Part shown: positions 17,482 to 25,504 of the stretch, piece after piece
Layout: every line of letters begins with the position of its first letter
Position numbering within the stretch: the first letter of the stretch is position 1
Assembly (NCBI GenBank): GCA_016794465.1
Contig: JAEUKA010000040.1
Span: forward strand, 62,001-126,000
Direction: 5' to 3'
Length of the DNA stretch: 64,000 bases
From: Myxococcales bacterium
GTDB lineage: Bacteria > Myxococcota_A > Polyangia > Palsa-1104 > JAEUJZ01
Notes under the pieces: generated by a model
What the model was told of the DNA's origin: nothing
The model's database searches: none
Seen by the model: the letters and a program-made list of their open reading frames with translations, nothing else
Program-made: the position numbers and the translations under genes

Positions 17482-18204
17482 GTGAGTACCGCAAGCGCCC
17501 CCGTCACGCCCGCCCTTGTCTCCATCCGCTTTCGTCTCCAGTACCCCGATGTCGAGACGTTCATTGCCAAGTACGCAGTCAACATCTCGGAAGGCGGTAT
17601 GTTCATTGCGTCGATGGACGCGCCGCCAGTCGGAACGGTGGTGCGCTTCGAGCTGTCGATTGCCGGTGGGCTGAGCATCCTTCACGGCGAAGGAGAGGTG
17701 GTCTGGACGGCCCTGTTCGATCCGCAAAGCCCGATGGCTCCGTGTGGGATGAGCGTGCGCTTTTTGCGAATGGATGCCGATGGACAAGCGCTGATTCGCC
17801 GCGTCTTGGCCTACAAGGCCGCTCATGGAGAGCAGTTCCTTCAAGCTGCGCCGGACCCCTACGCCAGCATCGCCTATCGACCGCAGCCACCAAGTCTCTC
17901 GCCGCCACCGCCCGTACCAGCGAAGGCCGCGCCTGAACCCGCAGCCTCTGAACCCGCAGCTGTCGAGCCCACGCCACCATCTGCAACGACCGCAAAGCCG
18001 GGCGCGCAGGCATCCCAGAGCACGCCGCAGTCTCGGGTTACGCCGAACACCAGCGCAGCTTCGCCCTCGCCCTCGCCTGTGGACAATGAGCTGGCCGGAC
18101 TGTTGACGCCGCGCCCCCGAACTGACTCGGAGGTAACGCCAAACCTGGCGAGTCAGCGGCTGGCCGAGCTGCTTGACCGTCGCTTGCGCCCGTCGCGAAG
18201 TTGA
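17482..18204 (+). CDS. PilZ domain protein with proline-rich C-terminus
   Basis: A GTG start gives 240 residues. Residues about 14-110 form a PilZ domain of the kind expanded in myxobacteria (VNISEGGMFIAS, then GTVVRFELSIAGG and GMSVRFLRMD). The second c-di-GMP motif is present in modified form (NISEGG), but a clear RxxxR motif before it is not, so nucleotide binding is uncertain. The C-terminal half is a disordered Pro/Ala/Ser-rich stretch. It is followed after 15 bases by the DUF6178-like gene, so the two form an operon. Confidence 0.8.
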   Translation: MSTASAPVTPALVSIRFRLQYPDVETFIAKYAVNISEGGMFIASMDAPPVGTVVRFELSIAGGLSILHGEGEVVWTALFDPQSPMAPCGMSVRFLRMDADGQALIRRVLAYKAAHGEQFLQAAPDPYASIAYRPQPPSLSPPPPVPAKAAPEPAASEPAAVEPTPPSATTAKPGAQASQSTPQSRVTPNTSAASPSPSPVDNELAGLLTPRPRTDSEVTPNLASQRLAELLDRRLRPSRS

Positions 18205-18219
18205 CATAGCGTCCCGGCC

Positions 18220-20076
18220 ATGACGACTTCCCGAGCAAGCGGTGGCCCTGGCCCTGTCCCCGTCCCAATCCTCGACCCATCGCCCAGCTGGCTGGTTCCC
18301 GGCGAGCGACCCAAGACCATCCTCGACAACCTGCTGGCTCGTCCCGATGCGACGCGGATGGTGCGAGCCACGCCGATTCAGTCGCTGTATCTGTTTGTTC
18401 AGTCGATCGGTCTCGGCGACGCCCAGGACCTGATTGCGATGTGCCTGCCGGCGCAGCTACAGGGCCTTGTCGACCTGGATGTCTGGGACCGTGACCAGCT
18501 GGTGCCGACGCGGCTTCAGTCGTGGCTGGCGCAGATCGTCGAGCTACCGCCGGCCCGCTTCGCCAGTCACATCCGCAAGCTGGATGCCGAGCTGCTGACG
18601 ACGTTTTTGGCCCCGCAGGTCCGGGTCTACGATCTGACGGAAAAGGACGAGCCGCCCGACGAGCCGGAAGGGATGTACTACGAGACGCCGGACCGCTTCT
18701 TTATGGTCGACATCCTGCCCTCTCCCGACGGGGACAGCGAGCGTGCGGTGCTGATTCATCGCCTCCTCGATCACTTGTACAAAGGCGACCTCGACCTGGC
18801 GCGGGCGGTGATCAACGCGGCGCGCTGGGATGCCGGCGCCGAGACGGAAGAGCTGGCCTATCAGTTTCGCAGCGGGCGGATGGCTGACCTGGGCTTTGTC
18901 GATTACTACGAAGCGCTGCGCATCTATCAAGAGGTGGACGCCAAGGCCAAAGTGCCGGGCAGCATCCCGGCCAAGGAAGTCGTCGTCGAGCACAAGCGAC
19001 CCGATTCGCTCGAGCAGGGCGAGGTTCGCGGCACCGGACCGGGCGGATTCCTCGGCGCAGACAGCGGACTGTGGGGAGCGCTGGTTCCGGACCTGGCCGA
19101 GCCTTCGTCGCTGCTGTATCAGGTGGCCGCCGGTCTGTCCGACGCAGAGCGCAGCACGCTGCTCCACGAGCTGATGTATCTGGCCAACCAAGCGATGAGC
19201 GCCGACCGCGTGGCCATGGATGATCTGGCGACGACGGAAGCGACGCTGCAGCGGACGGCGGGCTATCTGCTCCTCGGGCTGTCGCATCGCCTGGGGTCTT
19301 TACCGATGGAAGCGCCGAGCCTTAAGGCCCACAGCGAGCTGCTCCGCACGGTGCCGCTGGTTCACCTGTTTCGGCTCGGCCACTCACTGACGCAGGCGGT
19401 GCGCAAGCTGGCGCGGCTCCTGGTCGAGAGCGGCGCCACCAGCCTGTTCCCTGCCGACTCGCCGCTGTCTCTGCTGGCACCCGACGAGGCCGCGATGCTG
19501 GGGGCACTGCTGCAGCTGCGACCCCTGTATCCCCGTGCGCTCAGCGAGCCCGGCAAGGCCCCAGCGCTGCGACCGTTTGCCAGCCTGCGGGATCTGGCGC
19601 GGGCGGCGGCTTTTATCGAAGAGCTGTCGGTGCGCTTCAAGCTGCTCACCATCGGGCTGGGCTTGCGACACGAGACGCTGCGGGCGGTGCTGGCGACGAC
19701 GGAGCCGGATGCTCGACAGGCGACGTGGGATGATGTGCTCGGAACCATGATCGGCAACCACCTGCTGTCCCGTCCGCCGGTGCTGGTGCCCCTGTCGCGT
19801 CGCGATCTGCCGGTTCTGCGCCAGCTGCTCGGCGATCACGCGGAGCCGACGCTGCCGGAGCTGCTCCGGGCGCGCTGCTGGAAGCTCATCGAAGAGCGGG
19901 TCCACGATCGCGTGCTCGATGACACCGAGGCCCGGACGCTGCTGGGACCGGCGCAGCGAGTCTTTGTCGAGCGGGTGTTCCAGCAGCTCGCGAAGTCCCT
20001 GCTGACGCTGCCCCAGTCGATCGATCAAGCGACCGCCGAAGCAGTACCGCGACTCGCCGGCCTGCTGCTGGCCTAA
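18220..20076 (+). CDS. DUF6178-like conserved protein
   Basis: The 618-residue protein is Leu/Ala-rich and predicted all-helical, without signal peptide or membrane helix, so cytoplasmic. Segments such as RPDATRMVRATPIQSLYLFV near the start and the FVDYYEALRIYQEVDAK stretch near residue 230 resemble the DUF6178 family known from delta-proteobacteria; I am fairly but not fully sure of that name. No function is known. It follows the PilZ gene at 15 bases, which suggests a joint role, perhaps in c-di-GMP-linked behaviour. Downstream is an 11-unit hairpin repeat array. Confidence 0.75.
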   Translation: MTTSRASGGPGPVPVPILDPSPSWLVPGERPKTILDNLLARPDATRMVRATPIQSLYLFVQSIGLGDAQDLIAMCLPAQLQGLVDLDVWDRDQLVPTRLQSWLAQIVELPPARFASHIRKLDAELLTTFLAPQVRVYDLTEKDEPPDEPEGMYYETPDRFFMVDILPSPDGDSERAVLIHRLLDHLYKGDLDLARAVINAARWDAGAETEELAYQFRSGRMADLGFVDYYEALRIYQEVDAKAKVPGSIPAKEVVVEHKRPDSLEQGEVRGTGPGGFLGADSGLWGALVPDLAEPSSLLYQVAAGLSDAERSTLLHELMYLANQAMSADRVAMDDLATTEATLQRTAGYLLLGLSHRLGSLPMEAPSLKAHSELLRTVPLVHLFRLGHSLTQAVRKLARLLVESGATSLFPADSPLSLLAPDEAAMLGALLQLRPLYPRALSEPGKAPALRPFASLRDLARAAAFIEELSVRFKLLTIGLGLRHETLRAVLATTEPDARQATWDDVLGTMIGNHLLSRPPVLVPLSRRDLPVLRQLLGDHAEPTLPELLRARCWKLIEERVHDRVLDDTEARTLLGPAQRVFVERVFQQLAKSLLTLPQSIDQATAEAVPRLAGLLLA

Positions 20077-20080
20077 TGTT

Positions 20081-20322
20081 GGCCTGCATGAGGTCGATCA
20101 TCGGCCTGCATGAGGTCGATCATCGGCCTACCCTAGGTCGATCATCGGCCTACCCTAGGTCGATCATCGGCCTACCTTAGGTCGATCTTCGGCCTACCCT
20201 AGGTCGATCATCGGCCTGCCCTAGGTCGATCATCGGCCTGCCCTAGGTCGATCATCGGCCTACCTTAGGTCGATCTTCGGCCTCACCTAGGCCGATCCTA
20301 CCCCTCACCTAGGCCGATCAGG
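20081..20322. repeat. 22-bp tandem repeat, eleven units, hairpin-forming
   Basis: Eleven head-to-tail 22-bp units beginning ggcct. The core CCTAGG is palindromic in most units. Across unit joints, ATCGGCCT and AGGTCGAT pair over 8 bases (one G-U in plus-strand RNA) around a 5-base loop; in the last two units GGCCT and AGGCC pair perfectly. Unit changes are few and partly shared between distant units (5 and 9 are alike), a sign of duplication within the array. It fills the space between the convergent DUF6178-like and J-like genes and overlaps the stop of the latter. Confidence 0.9.
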
Positions 20323-21814
20323 CCGGGGTGTAGCAGGCTCGTCGCACTGGATCGCTCAGCACCGCATACGCTTCGTCCAGCACCAGGGCAATCTGACGCA
20401 GCTCGCGATCCATCGCCGAGCGACTTCGATACGGCAGCAAGCTGGGCGCAATCGCCCCACGCTCTCGCTGGTAGGCGGCACGAATCTCCTCGGGAGAAGC
20501 GCTCTTGGCCACCCCGAGCAGCGTGAAGTAATCGGCGGACTCACACAGCCGCGCCTTCTTCTGAATCATCGTCATCGCGTCGTTGAGCGCCCGCGCCCGT
20601 GCCCGCGCTTGCCGCTGCGACTCCAGCCGCTTCTGCTCTTCTGGCGACAGGTGATGAAGATGCGACACTGCCCCCAGCGACAGCAGGCAATAGCCAAGTC
20701 CATAGACCGCGTGCTCCCCGATGCCCGAGCTGGTGCTGATCTCGTGCAGGCTGCGCTCTCCGTCGAACAGCAGCAGCGCCTCTTCTTCCACCGAGGACAG
20801 CCCCATGTTCTGGAGCACCGCCCCACCGGCCTGGGGCAGCGCCAGGCTCACGGGGACCAGCACCATCGACAGCGGCCCGACACAGGTCGCCAGCGTCGCC
20901 AGATCCATTCCCCTTCGCACCGCCAGCGTCAGCAGCAGACGCGAGGCCAGCGGCAACATCGTCTGTTCGCCCGCCGGCAGCGCCTGATCGAGCAGGCAAA
21001 ACGTCCCCCGCCGCAGCGCCAGCGCCCGACAGACGATCTCGACCACGAAGTCGGCCTGTCGCTGACAAAAGTCCTTGGTATCGAGCAGCTTGGCCGACAC
21101 CAGCAGCTCCAGCTGCTTGCGCAGTCCCTCGCCCCGCGCCTTGCGCAGCACCTCGACGGCCCGCTTCTTCTGAGCCTGCGTCCACAGCGCCCCTTGCAGC
21201 TCGACCAGCTCATCGCCAGGCAGCTGCGAGCGCGCCCCCACCAGCACACCCGCGTCGAAAAACAGCTCGCGCCCCGGCAGCTCTCGCGACCCTGGATTCG
21301 TTTCGGACGAGAGCAGCAGACAGCCGCTGAAGCCAGTCGCAATCGCCCAGCCGAACAGCTGCACCGCCGACAGCTCCGCGAGCGAGCCCTGCGCAGGCAG
21401 TCGCCGCTGCCAGCGAAACGTCGGCAGTGGCGAAGTCGCAGGCAGAGTCGGTGCGGCCACGATCGGAACCGAAGGCAGGGCCATGATCGACGGTGAAACG
21501 AACGGCTCGGCGGGCTCGGGTGGCAGGTGCGTCGGTACCGCCTGGGGCACCGGGAGAGGAGCCATCAGCCAGCGATTGTCATCGGTAAGCTCATCAATCC
21601 GCAGCAGCCGCAGCTTCGCGAGCGACTTCAGCGCCAGCGCCGAGCCACTGCGCAGCGAGATCAGCTTGCCTTCCACCAGCGGCGGTGGCGGTGGCCGTCG
21701 TCCGAGTGGAATCCGCACCGGCAGCGGCGTGGTGTCTTCCTCAATCGGAACCGGCACTGCCCCCGTGACAAAAGGCGTTGATTCTGCCGAGGGGTCTGCG
21801 CTGCGCGTGCTCAC
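20318..21814 (-). CDS. Large cytoplasmic protein with degenerate C-terminal J domain
   Basis: The 498-residue protein starts with a Pro-rich disordered region. Its middle (about 140-300) resembles DUF4388-type modules of myxobacteria (LPAQGSLAELSAVQLFGWAI, FSGCLLLSS, GRELFFDAGVLVGARS). The C-terminus (about 425-495) resembles a DnaJ domain: DYFTLLGVAKSASPEEIRAAY, then the last helix VLDEAYAVLSDPVRRACY. The HPD motif needed to stimulate Hsp70 is absent at its expected place, so it is probably not an active co-chaperone. It is the last gene of the bolA-barrel-rnhB-J-like unit. Function unknown. Confidence 0.8.
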   Translation of the reverse strand: MSTRSADPSAESTPFVTGAVPVPIEEDTTPLPVRIPLGRRPPPPPLVEGKLISLRSGSALALKSLAKLRLLRIDELTDDNRWLMAPLPVPQAVPTHLPPEPAEPFVSPSIMALPSVPIVAAPTLPATSPLPTFRWQRRLPAQGSLAELSAVQLFGWAIATGFSGCLLLSSETNPGSRELPGRELFFDAGVLVGARSQLPGDELVELQGALWTQAQKKRAVEVLRKARGEGLRKQLELLVSAKLLDTKDFCQRQADFVVEIVCRALALRRGTFCLLDQALPAGEQTMLPLASRLLLTLAVRRGMDLATLATCVGPLSMVLVPVSLALPQAGGAVLQNMGLSSVEEEALLLFDGERSLHEISTSSGIGEHAVYGLGYCLLSLGAVSHLHHLSPEEQKRLESQRQARARARALNDAMTMIQKKARLCESADYFTLLGVAKSASPEEIRAAYQRERGAIAPSLLPYRSRSAMDRELRQIALVLDEAYAVLSDPVRRACYTPA

Positions 21815-21858
21815 GAGGCCAGTCTAGGTCCATTTTTCGTACGGGGACAGCGCGACTT

Positions 21859-22572
21859 CTACGCCCACGGCAGGGACAGCGACCCACCGCCAGGCCCCGA
21901 CGCAGCGGGCAAGAGGTCGTGCAGAAACTCACGGGGCCAGCTGAGGCGCGTCTCGGGCGGCAAGCGCTGATGCCGGGTCACATAGGCACGCAGAAACCGC
22001 CGCGTCGCTTCGTTGACATAACCGCCCCCCGCCATCCCGTCGAGCAGTCCGGGGAACTCGCTGCGATAGCGCTCGCAGATCGCCAGCCACAGCTCATCGC
22101 GACGGACCTTGGCACACAGCGACGCTGCCGCCACCGACACAAACCGCGCGTCGGCCTTGTCTTCGGCGCACAGCCTCGGCACCCGTCGACTCAGCGGCTC
22201 AAACAAGCGCTTGCCATCGGCGACCATCCGCGCACAGCGAGGCGCCCGCGCAAGCAGCGACTCCGCCACCCGCCGCTCCAAGTGGTTGAGCTGACCGGCC
22301 CGGACGTGCTCGTCGATCTCGGCGACCTCGACCACGATCACTTCGAGGTGCAGCGCCCGTCGGGTAATCTCGGGAATCAGCGCTTGCCGCTTGTGATGCG
22401 CCTTCTCTCCCGACCCAAAGCGCTTGCTGTCGGTCACGCCCAGCGCAGCCAGCTCACGAACCGCTGCCGGCCCCAGCGCCACCACCGCCATCACCATCGG
22501 ACCCAGCATCGGGCCCCGCCCCGCTTCATCGAGCCCCAGCTCGGCATCCTGCACGTCGTCATCTCCTGGCAT
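21859..22572 (-). CDS. rnhB: Ribonuclease HII
   Basis: The 237-residue protein has the RNase HII signature: GLDEAGRGPMLGPMV with Asp15 and Glu16, VADGK with Asp119, and KADARFVSVAAASLCAKV with Asp141, the expected acidic quartet. The enzyme removes RNA from RNA-DNA hybrids and single ribonucleotides from DNA. The C-terminus is about 25 residues longer than the common bacterial form. It lies between the barrel-like gene and the J-like gene with short gaps (36 and 44 bases), so it is likely co-transcribed. Confidence 0.93.
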   Translation of the reverse strand: MPGDDDVQDAELGLDEAGRGPMLGPMVMAVVALGPAAVRELAALGVTDSKRFGSGEKAHHKRQALIPEITRRALHLEVIVVEVAEIDEHVRAGQLNHLERRVAESLLARAPRCARMVADGKRLFEPLSRRVPRLCAEDKADARFVSVAAASLCAKVRRDELWLAICERYRSEFPGLLDGMAGGGYVNEATRRFLRAYVTRHQRLPPETRLSWPREFLHDLLPAASGPGGGSLSLPWA

Positions 22573-22608
22573 CGCCGGCTTGTAGCACAGCGCACCCGGT
22601 CGCAGCGA

Positions 22609-23508
22609 CTACGGCAAGGTGAGCCCGCCCAGTCCCAAGCTGATGTGGACGGCAAACGGTGGCAGTCGCTCGCTGTCCTCGCTGCCCAGCACCTGCAAGC
22701 GCTGCTCACGAACGAACCCGGTCGCCGTCAGCGCCGCAAAGGGCAGCAGCGACCCCAGCCGCGCCCCGAATCGCACCCCGCCGCCAAGCCCCAGGTCAAA
22801 GCCTTGGCTGTCAAACGTCACCGGCAGATCGCGCCCCCGCAACAACACCAGCGCCGGCGTCACCGTCGCAAACAGATCACATAGCCACGACCGAAAGCCG
22901 AGCCGCAGACGCGGACCCAGCGACGCCTCGATCCGGGTCCAGTCAACGCTGCCATGACGTAGCTGCTGCTGTTTCAGCGACGTACCACCGAGCAGCACCA
23001 TCAGCCCCCAGCGACTTGGCTGACCTTCTTTCGTCATCGGGGACAGCGAGCCCCACAGGAAGCCACCACCACCAGGCCGAGGCCACGACACCTCCATGCC
23101 GACCGAGAGGCCCAGCTCTAGCGACAGCGGCGGACGACGAGGTGGCTTCGACACAAGTGGCTTGGGCAGCACCGGCAGCGGGATCATCACCGGCCCGATC
23201 GCAGGCTGCTCACCACCGCTCGGCGAAGAACCAAGCGCAGTGGCAATGACCACCGCCGCCGCAGCCGCCAGATCCTCACAAGACGGACCGATCGCCAGAT
23301 CGTGCACCACCAGCAGCGCGCCACTGCTACTGCGAACCTCGACGCGCAGCAGCTCATCGAGCGGCTCCAGGTGGGCGACGGCTGGCTGCGACATCACCGC
23401 CGCATCGAGTGCCACGATCCGCGCTTCGACCGCTGCCACGGGTGGACAGCCACCTTCGACCAGCACCCGCAGCGCGGCCACCGCCACACTTGCCGCAGTC
23501 ACACTCAC
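22609..23508 (-). CDS. Exported protein of unknown function, probable barrel
   Basis: The frame extends into bolA, but a GTG at 23508, three bases past the bolA stop, removes the overlap and gives a hydrophobic N-terminus. The product is about 300 residues. After a domain that may be an FlgD/TolB-like periplasmic module (residues 20-95), it shows strand patterns with aromatic ends (SLELGLSVGMEVSW, GLMVLLGGTSL, FDLGLGGGVRFGARLG, VHISLGLGGL) typical of outer-membrane barrels in myxobacteria. No recognised family. Same strand and tight spacing with bolA and rnhB. Confidence 0.65.
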   Translation of the reverse strand: MSVTAASVAVAALRVLVEGGCPPVAAVEARIVALDAAVMSQPAVAHLEPLDELLRVEVRSSSGALLVVHDLAIGPSCEDLAAAAAVVIATALGSSPSGGEQPAIGPVMIPLPVLPKPLVSKPPRRPPLSLELGLSVGMEVSWPRPGGGGFLWGSLSPMTKEGQPSRWGLMVLLGGTSLKQQQLRHGSVDWTRIEASLGPRLRLGFRSWLCDLFATVTPALVLLRGRDLPVTFDSQGFDLGLGGGVRFGARLGSLLPFAALTATGFVREQRLQVLGSEDSERLPPFAVHISLGLGGLTLP

Positions 23509-23510
23509 GC

Positions 23511-23831
23511 CTAGGACTTGCTGCCGCCTCGGCAGGCCGGTGACTCGTAGGCTGCTGCTGCTGCCTGCCACTTCGAGGGTGGCACCGTCTTGAGCGTCAG
23601 CGCATGAATCGCCGCCTTGAGCTCCTCGGCCAGCGCCGAGTAGACCAGCCGCTGCTGCTCGATTAGGTTCTTGCCCTCGAACAGCGGCGAGACGACGATC
23701 ACCTTGAAGTGACTCTCGGCCCCCGGCCCCGAGCTGTGCTGGTGACTCTCGTTGATCACTTCCAAGTGGGTTGGAGTAAGAGCCGCCCTTAGCTTCGACT
23801 CCACGCGCTCTGCCATAGATTGCTTCATCAT
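23511..23831 (-). CDS. bolA: BolA family protein
   Basis: The 106-residue protein matches the BolA fold: MAERVESKLRAALTPTHLEV, then HQHSSGPGAESHFKVIVVS, FEGKNLIEQQRLVYSALAEEL, and IHALTLKTVPP with the conserved histidine. BolA proteins bind 2Fe-2S clusters together with monothiol glutaredoxins and also influence cell shape. The internal ATG at residue 6 is an alternative start. It is the first gene of the minus-strand unit and is divergent from the Fic-like gene over about 100 bases. Confidence 0.92.
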   Translation of the reverse strand: MMKQSMAERVESKLRAALTPTHLEVINESHQHSSGPGAESHFKVIVVSPLFEGKNLIEQQRLVYSALAEELKAAIHALTLKTVPPSKWQAAAAAYESPACRGGSKS

Positions 23832-23929
23832 GCGAACCTTTTTACCTCAAAGGCCACGTAGGTGCTCACAACTTGCGCTTTTTATGGCACACTCGCGAGC
23901 CGTACGACTGTCCTTGAGGAGCCTGCTTC

Positions 23930-24712
23930 ATGGAGGAATCCCGCTACTTTGAGCTAGACGCCAGACTGGAGTCCTTGCGCATCCGCAAGGCAGGGGAGGA
24001 CCCCCGGGTCCTTGCGGCGTATGGCGACAAGGTCGACATCGGCTGGATCTACCACGACAATGCCCTCGAGGGCGTTGTCTTGACTTCTGGGGAGATCCGC
24101 GACGCACTCGACCGCAAGATCATCTCGGATGTCAGCCTTGTCTCTTTGTACGAAGAGATCCGCAGCCACAAGAGCGCGATCGACTTTGTCCGCGAGGTCG
24201 CCAAAGACCACGCGGCGCAGAAGAAGAAGACCGGCCTGCTCACGGTCGAGCTGATCAAGCAGCTCCACGAGCACCTCACCCCCGAGGACAAGGCCAAAGG
24301 CAATCCGTATCGCAAAGACAACCCGCTGCACCGCTCGTACTTCCACGAGATTGCGCCCGCCGACAAGATCCCGATGCGGATGCGCAAGCTGTGCGAGTGG
24401 CTGGACGAGGAAGAGACGGCGAGCCTGCACCCGGTGGCACGCGCGGCGGGCCTGCACTTCCGGCTGATGGCGATCTATCCGTGGACGAAGAACAGCGGCA
24501 AGGTCGCCCGCCTGCTGATGAACCTGCTGCTGATTCGGGACGGCTATCCGATTGCGGTCATCCACTCGATGGAGCGGCAGCGCTACTACGACAGCCTGCG
24601 GGCCGAGAACGGCCTCCTGGCGGCACTGTGCATCGAGTCGCTGACCAACTACGTCAACACCACCCTGCGCTTCCTCGAAGAGCTGGCCGAGCTTCGCCGC
24701 GCCGCCAGCTAG
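23930..24712 (+). CDS. Fic-fold protein with degenerate active site
   Basis: The 260-residue protein has the all-helical Fic layout: an N-terminal segment with NALEG (44-48) resembling the inhibitory SxxxEG helix, a central Fic core, and His176 eight residues before the motif loop as in the family. The catalytic loop HPFx(D/E)GNGRxxR is replaced by YPWTKNSGKVAR (183-194): Tyr for the catalytic His, Lys for the acidic metal ligand, Asn-Ser for Gly-Asn, Lys for the first Arg. AMP transfer by the usual mechanism therefore seems lost. The reading frame is intact and starts after TTCATGG-type spacing from GAGGAG-like sequence, so this is not simple decay. Possible roles: binding partner, nucleotide sensor or a different chemistry. 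Confidence 0.8.
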   Translation: MEESRYFELDARLESLRIRKAGEDPRVLAAYGDKVDIGWIYHDNALEGVVLTSGEIRDALDRKIISDVSLVSLYEEIRSHKSAIDFVREVAKDHAAQKKKTGLLTVELIKQLHEHLTPEDKAKGNPYRKDNPLHRSYFHEIAPADKIPMRMRKLCEWLDEEETASLHPVARAAGLHFRLMAIYPWTKNSGKVARLLMNLLLIRDGYPIAVIHSMERQRYYDSLRAENGLLAALCIESLTNYVNTTLRFLEELAELRRAAS

Positions 24713-24802
24713 CCCGCGCGACCCTGGCCCACGTCGAGTCCGGTCTTGCTCACGGCAAAGCAGTGGTGACGCTGTAAGCTCTCGCAGGCAAGAGGCTTAC
24801 TG

Positions 24803-25210
24803 ATGTTCCCTTTCGACCGAATCGAGCTGCGCGGGCTGGTGATCACCACGATCATCGGCACACTCCCGCATGAGCGCACGCTGGCGCAGCCGCTGCAGAT
24901 AGACCTGTCGCTGTTTGTGAACCTGCGGCAGGCGGGCCAGAGCGATGACCTCGGCGACACAGTCCACTATGGCGAGGTGACCGAGCGGGTGGCCCAGGTG
25001 GTGCGGGGTGCCCAGGACCGGCTGCTCGAGCGGCTGGCCGAGCGGGTGGCCGAGTCCGTGCTGGCGATGCCTCGGGTCGAAGCGGTCGAGGTGACGGTGG
25101 CCAAGCTCAGACCGCCGGTGCCGGAGCAGCTGCACAGCACGGCCGTACACATCCTCCGTCACCGCCGCGACTACCCGGTTCAGGCGCCACCCAAGTCCCT
25201 CTCGTCCTAA
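24803..25210 (+). CDS. folB: Dihydroneopterin aldolase
   Basis: The 135-residue protein matches FolB: IELRGLVITTIIGTLPHER at the start, the conserved DTVHYGEV stretch, LLERLAERVAESVL, and VTVAKLRPPVP with the catalytic Lys. The enzyme splits 7,8-dihydroneopterin to 6-hydroxymethyl-dihydropterin and glycolaldehyde in folate synthesis and forms an octamer. No other folate gene is next to it here. A tandem array of 21-bp units begins 31 bases after the stop. Confidence 0.92.
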   Translation: MFPFDRIELRGLVITTIIGTLPHERTLAQPLQIDLSLFVNLRQAGQSDDLGDTVHYGEVTERVAQVVRGAQDRLLERLAERVAESVLAMPRVEAVEVTVAKLRPPVPEQLHSTAVHILRHRRDYPVQAPPKSLSS

Positions 25211-25240
25211 CCCAAGCCCCTCTAGCCAACCAACAAGCAA

Positions 25241-25450
25241 GTCTCGTCCTTCATCAAGACTGTCTCGTCTTTCATCAAGTCAGTCTCGTATTTCATCAAG
25301 TCAGTCTTGTCTTTCGTCAAATCAGTCTTGACTTTAATCAAGCCTGTCTCGTATTTCATCAAGTCAGTCTCGTCTTTCATCAAGACTGTCTCGTCTTTCA
25401 TCAAGACTGTCTCGTCTTTCGTCAAGCTTGTCTTGTTGATCAACGAGTTC
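25241..25450. repeat. 21-bp tandem repeat, ten units, hairpin-forming
   Basis: Nine clear units of the form gtctcgtctttcatcaagac(t) and a tenth, diverged one (25430-25450) that contains a near-perfect palindrome around TTGATCAA. In units flanked by A and T, AGTCT and AGACT pair; in minus-strand RNA this extends to 7 bp with one G-U. The unit is a multiple of three, so both strands read as heptad-like peptides, but no ribosome site or normal start supports a gene. It lies between folB and the membrane protein gene, both on the plus strand. Confidence 0.88.
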
Positions 25451-25504
25451 AGCTTGATGGATTACGTCTCACAGTTGGGGAGGGACTGGGGGTAGCATGG
25501 AGGG

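Noticed and set aside
17377..18207. Long N-terminal extension of the DUF4403-like gene
   Set aside because: It is fully antisense to the well-supported PilZ gene, and the lipoprotein signal starts at 17376.
25222..25443. Minus-strand open frame reading as heptad repeats of the type LMKDETV
   Set aside because: It comes from the 21-bp tandem array (a multiple of three), starts with TTG, and has no ribosome site. The array is better explained as non-coding repeat.
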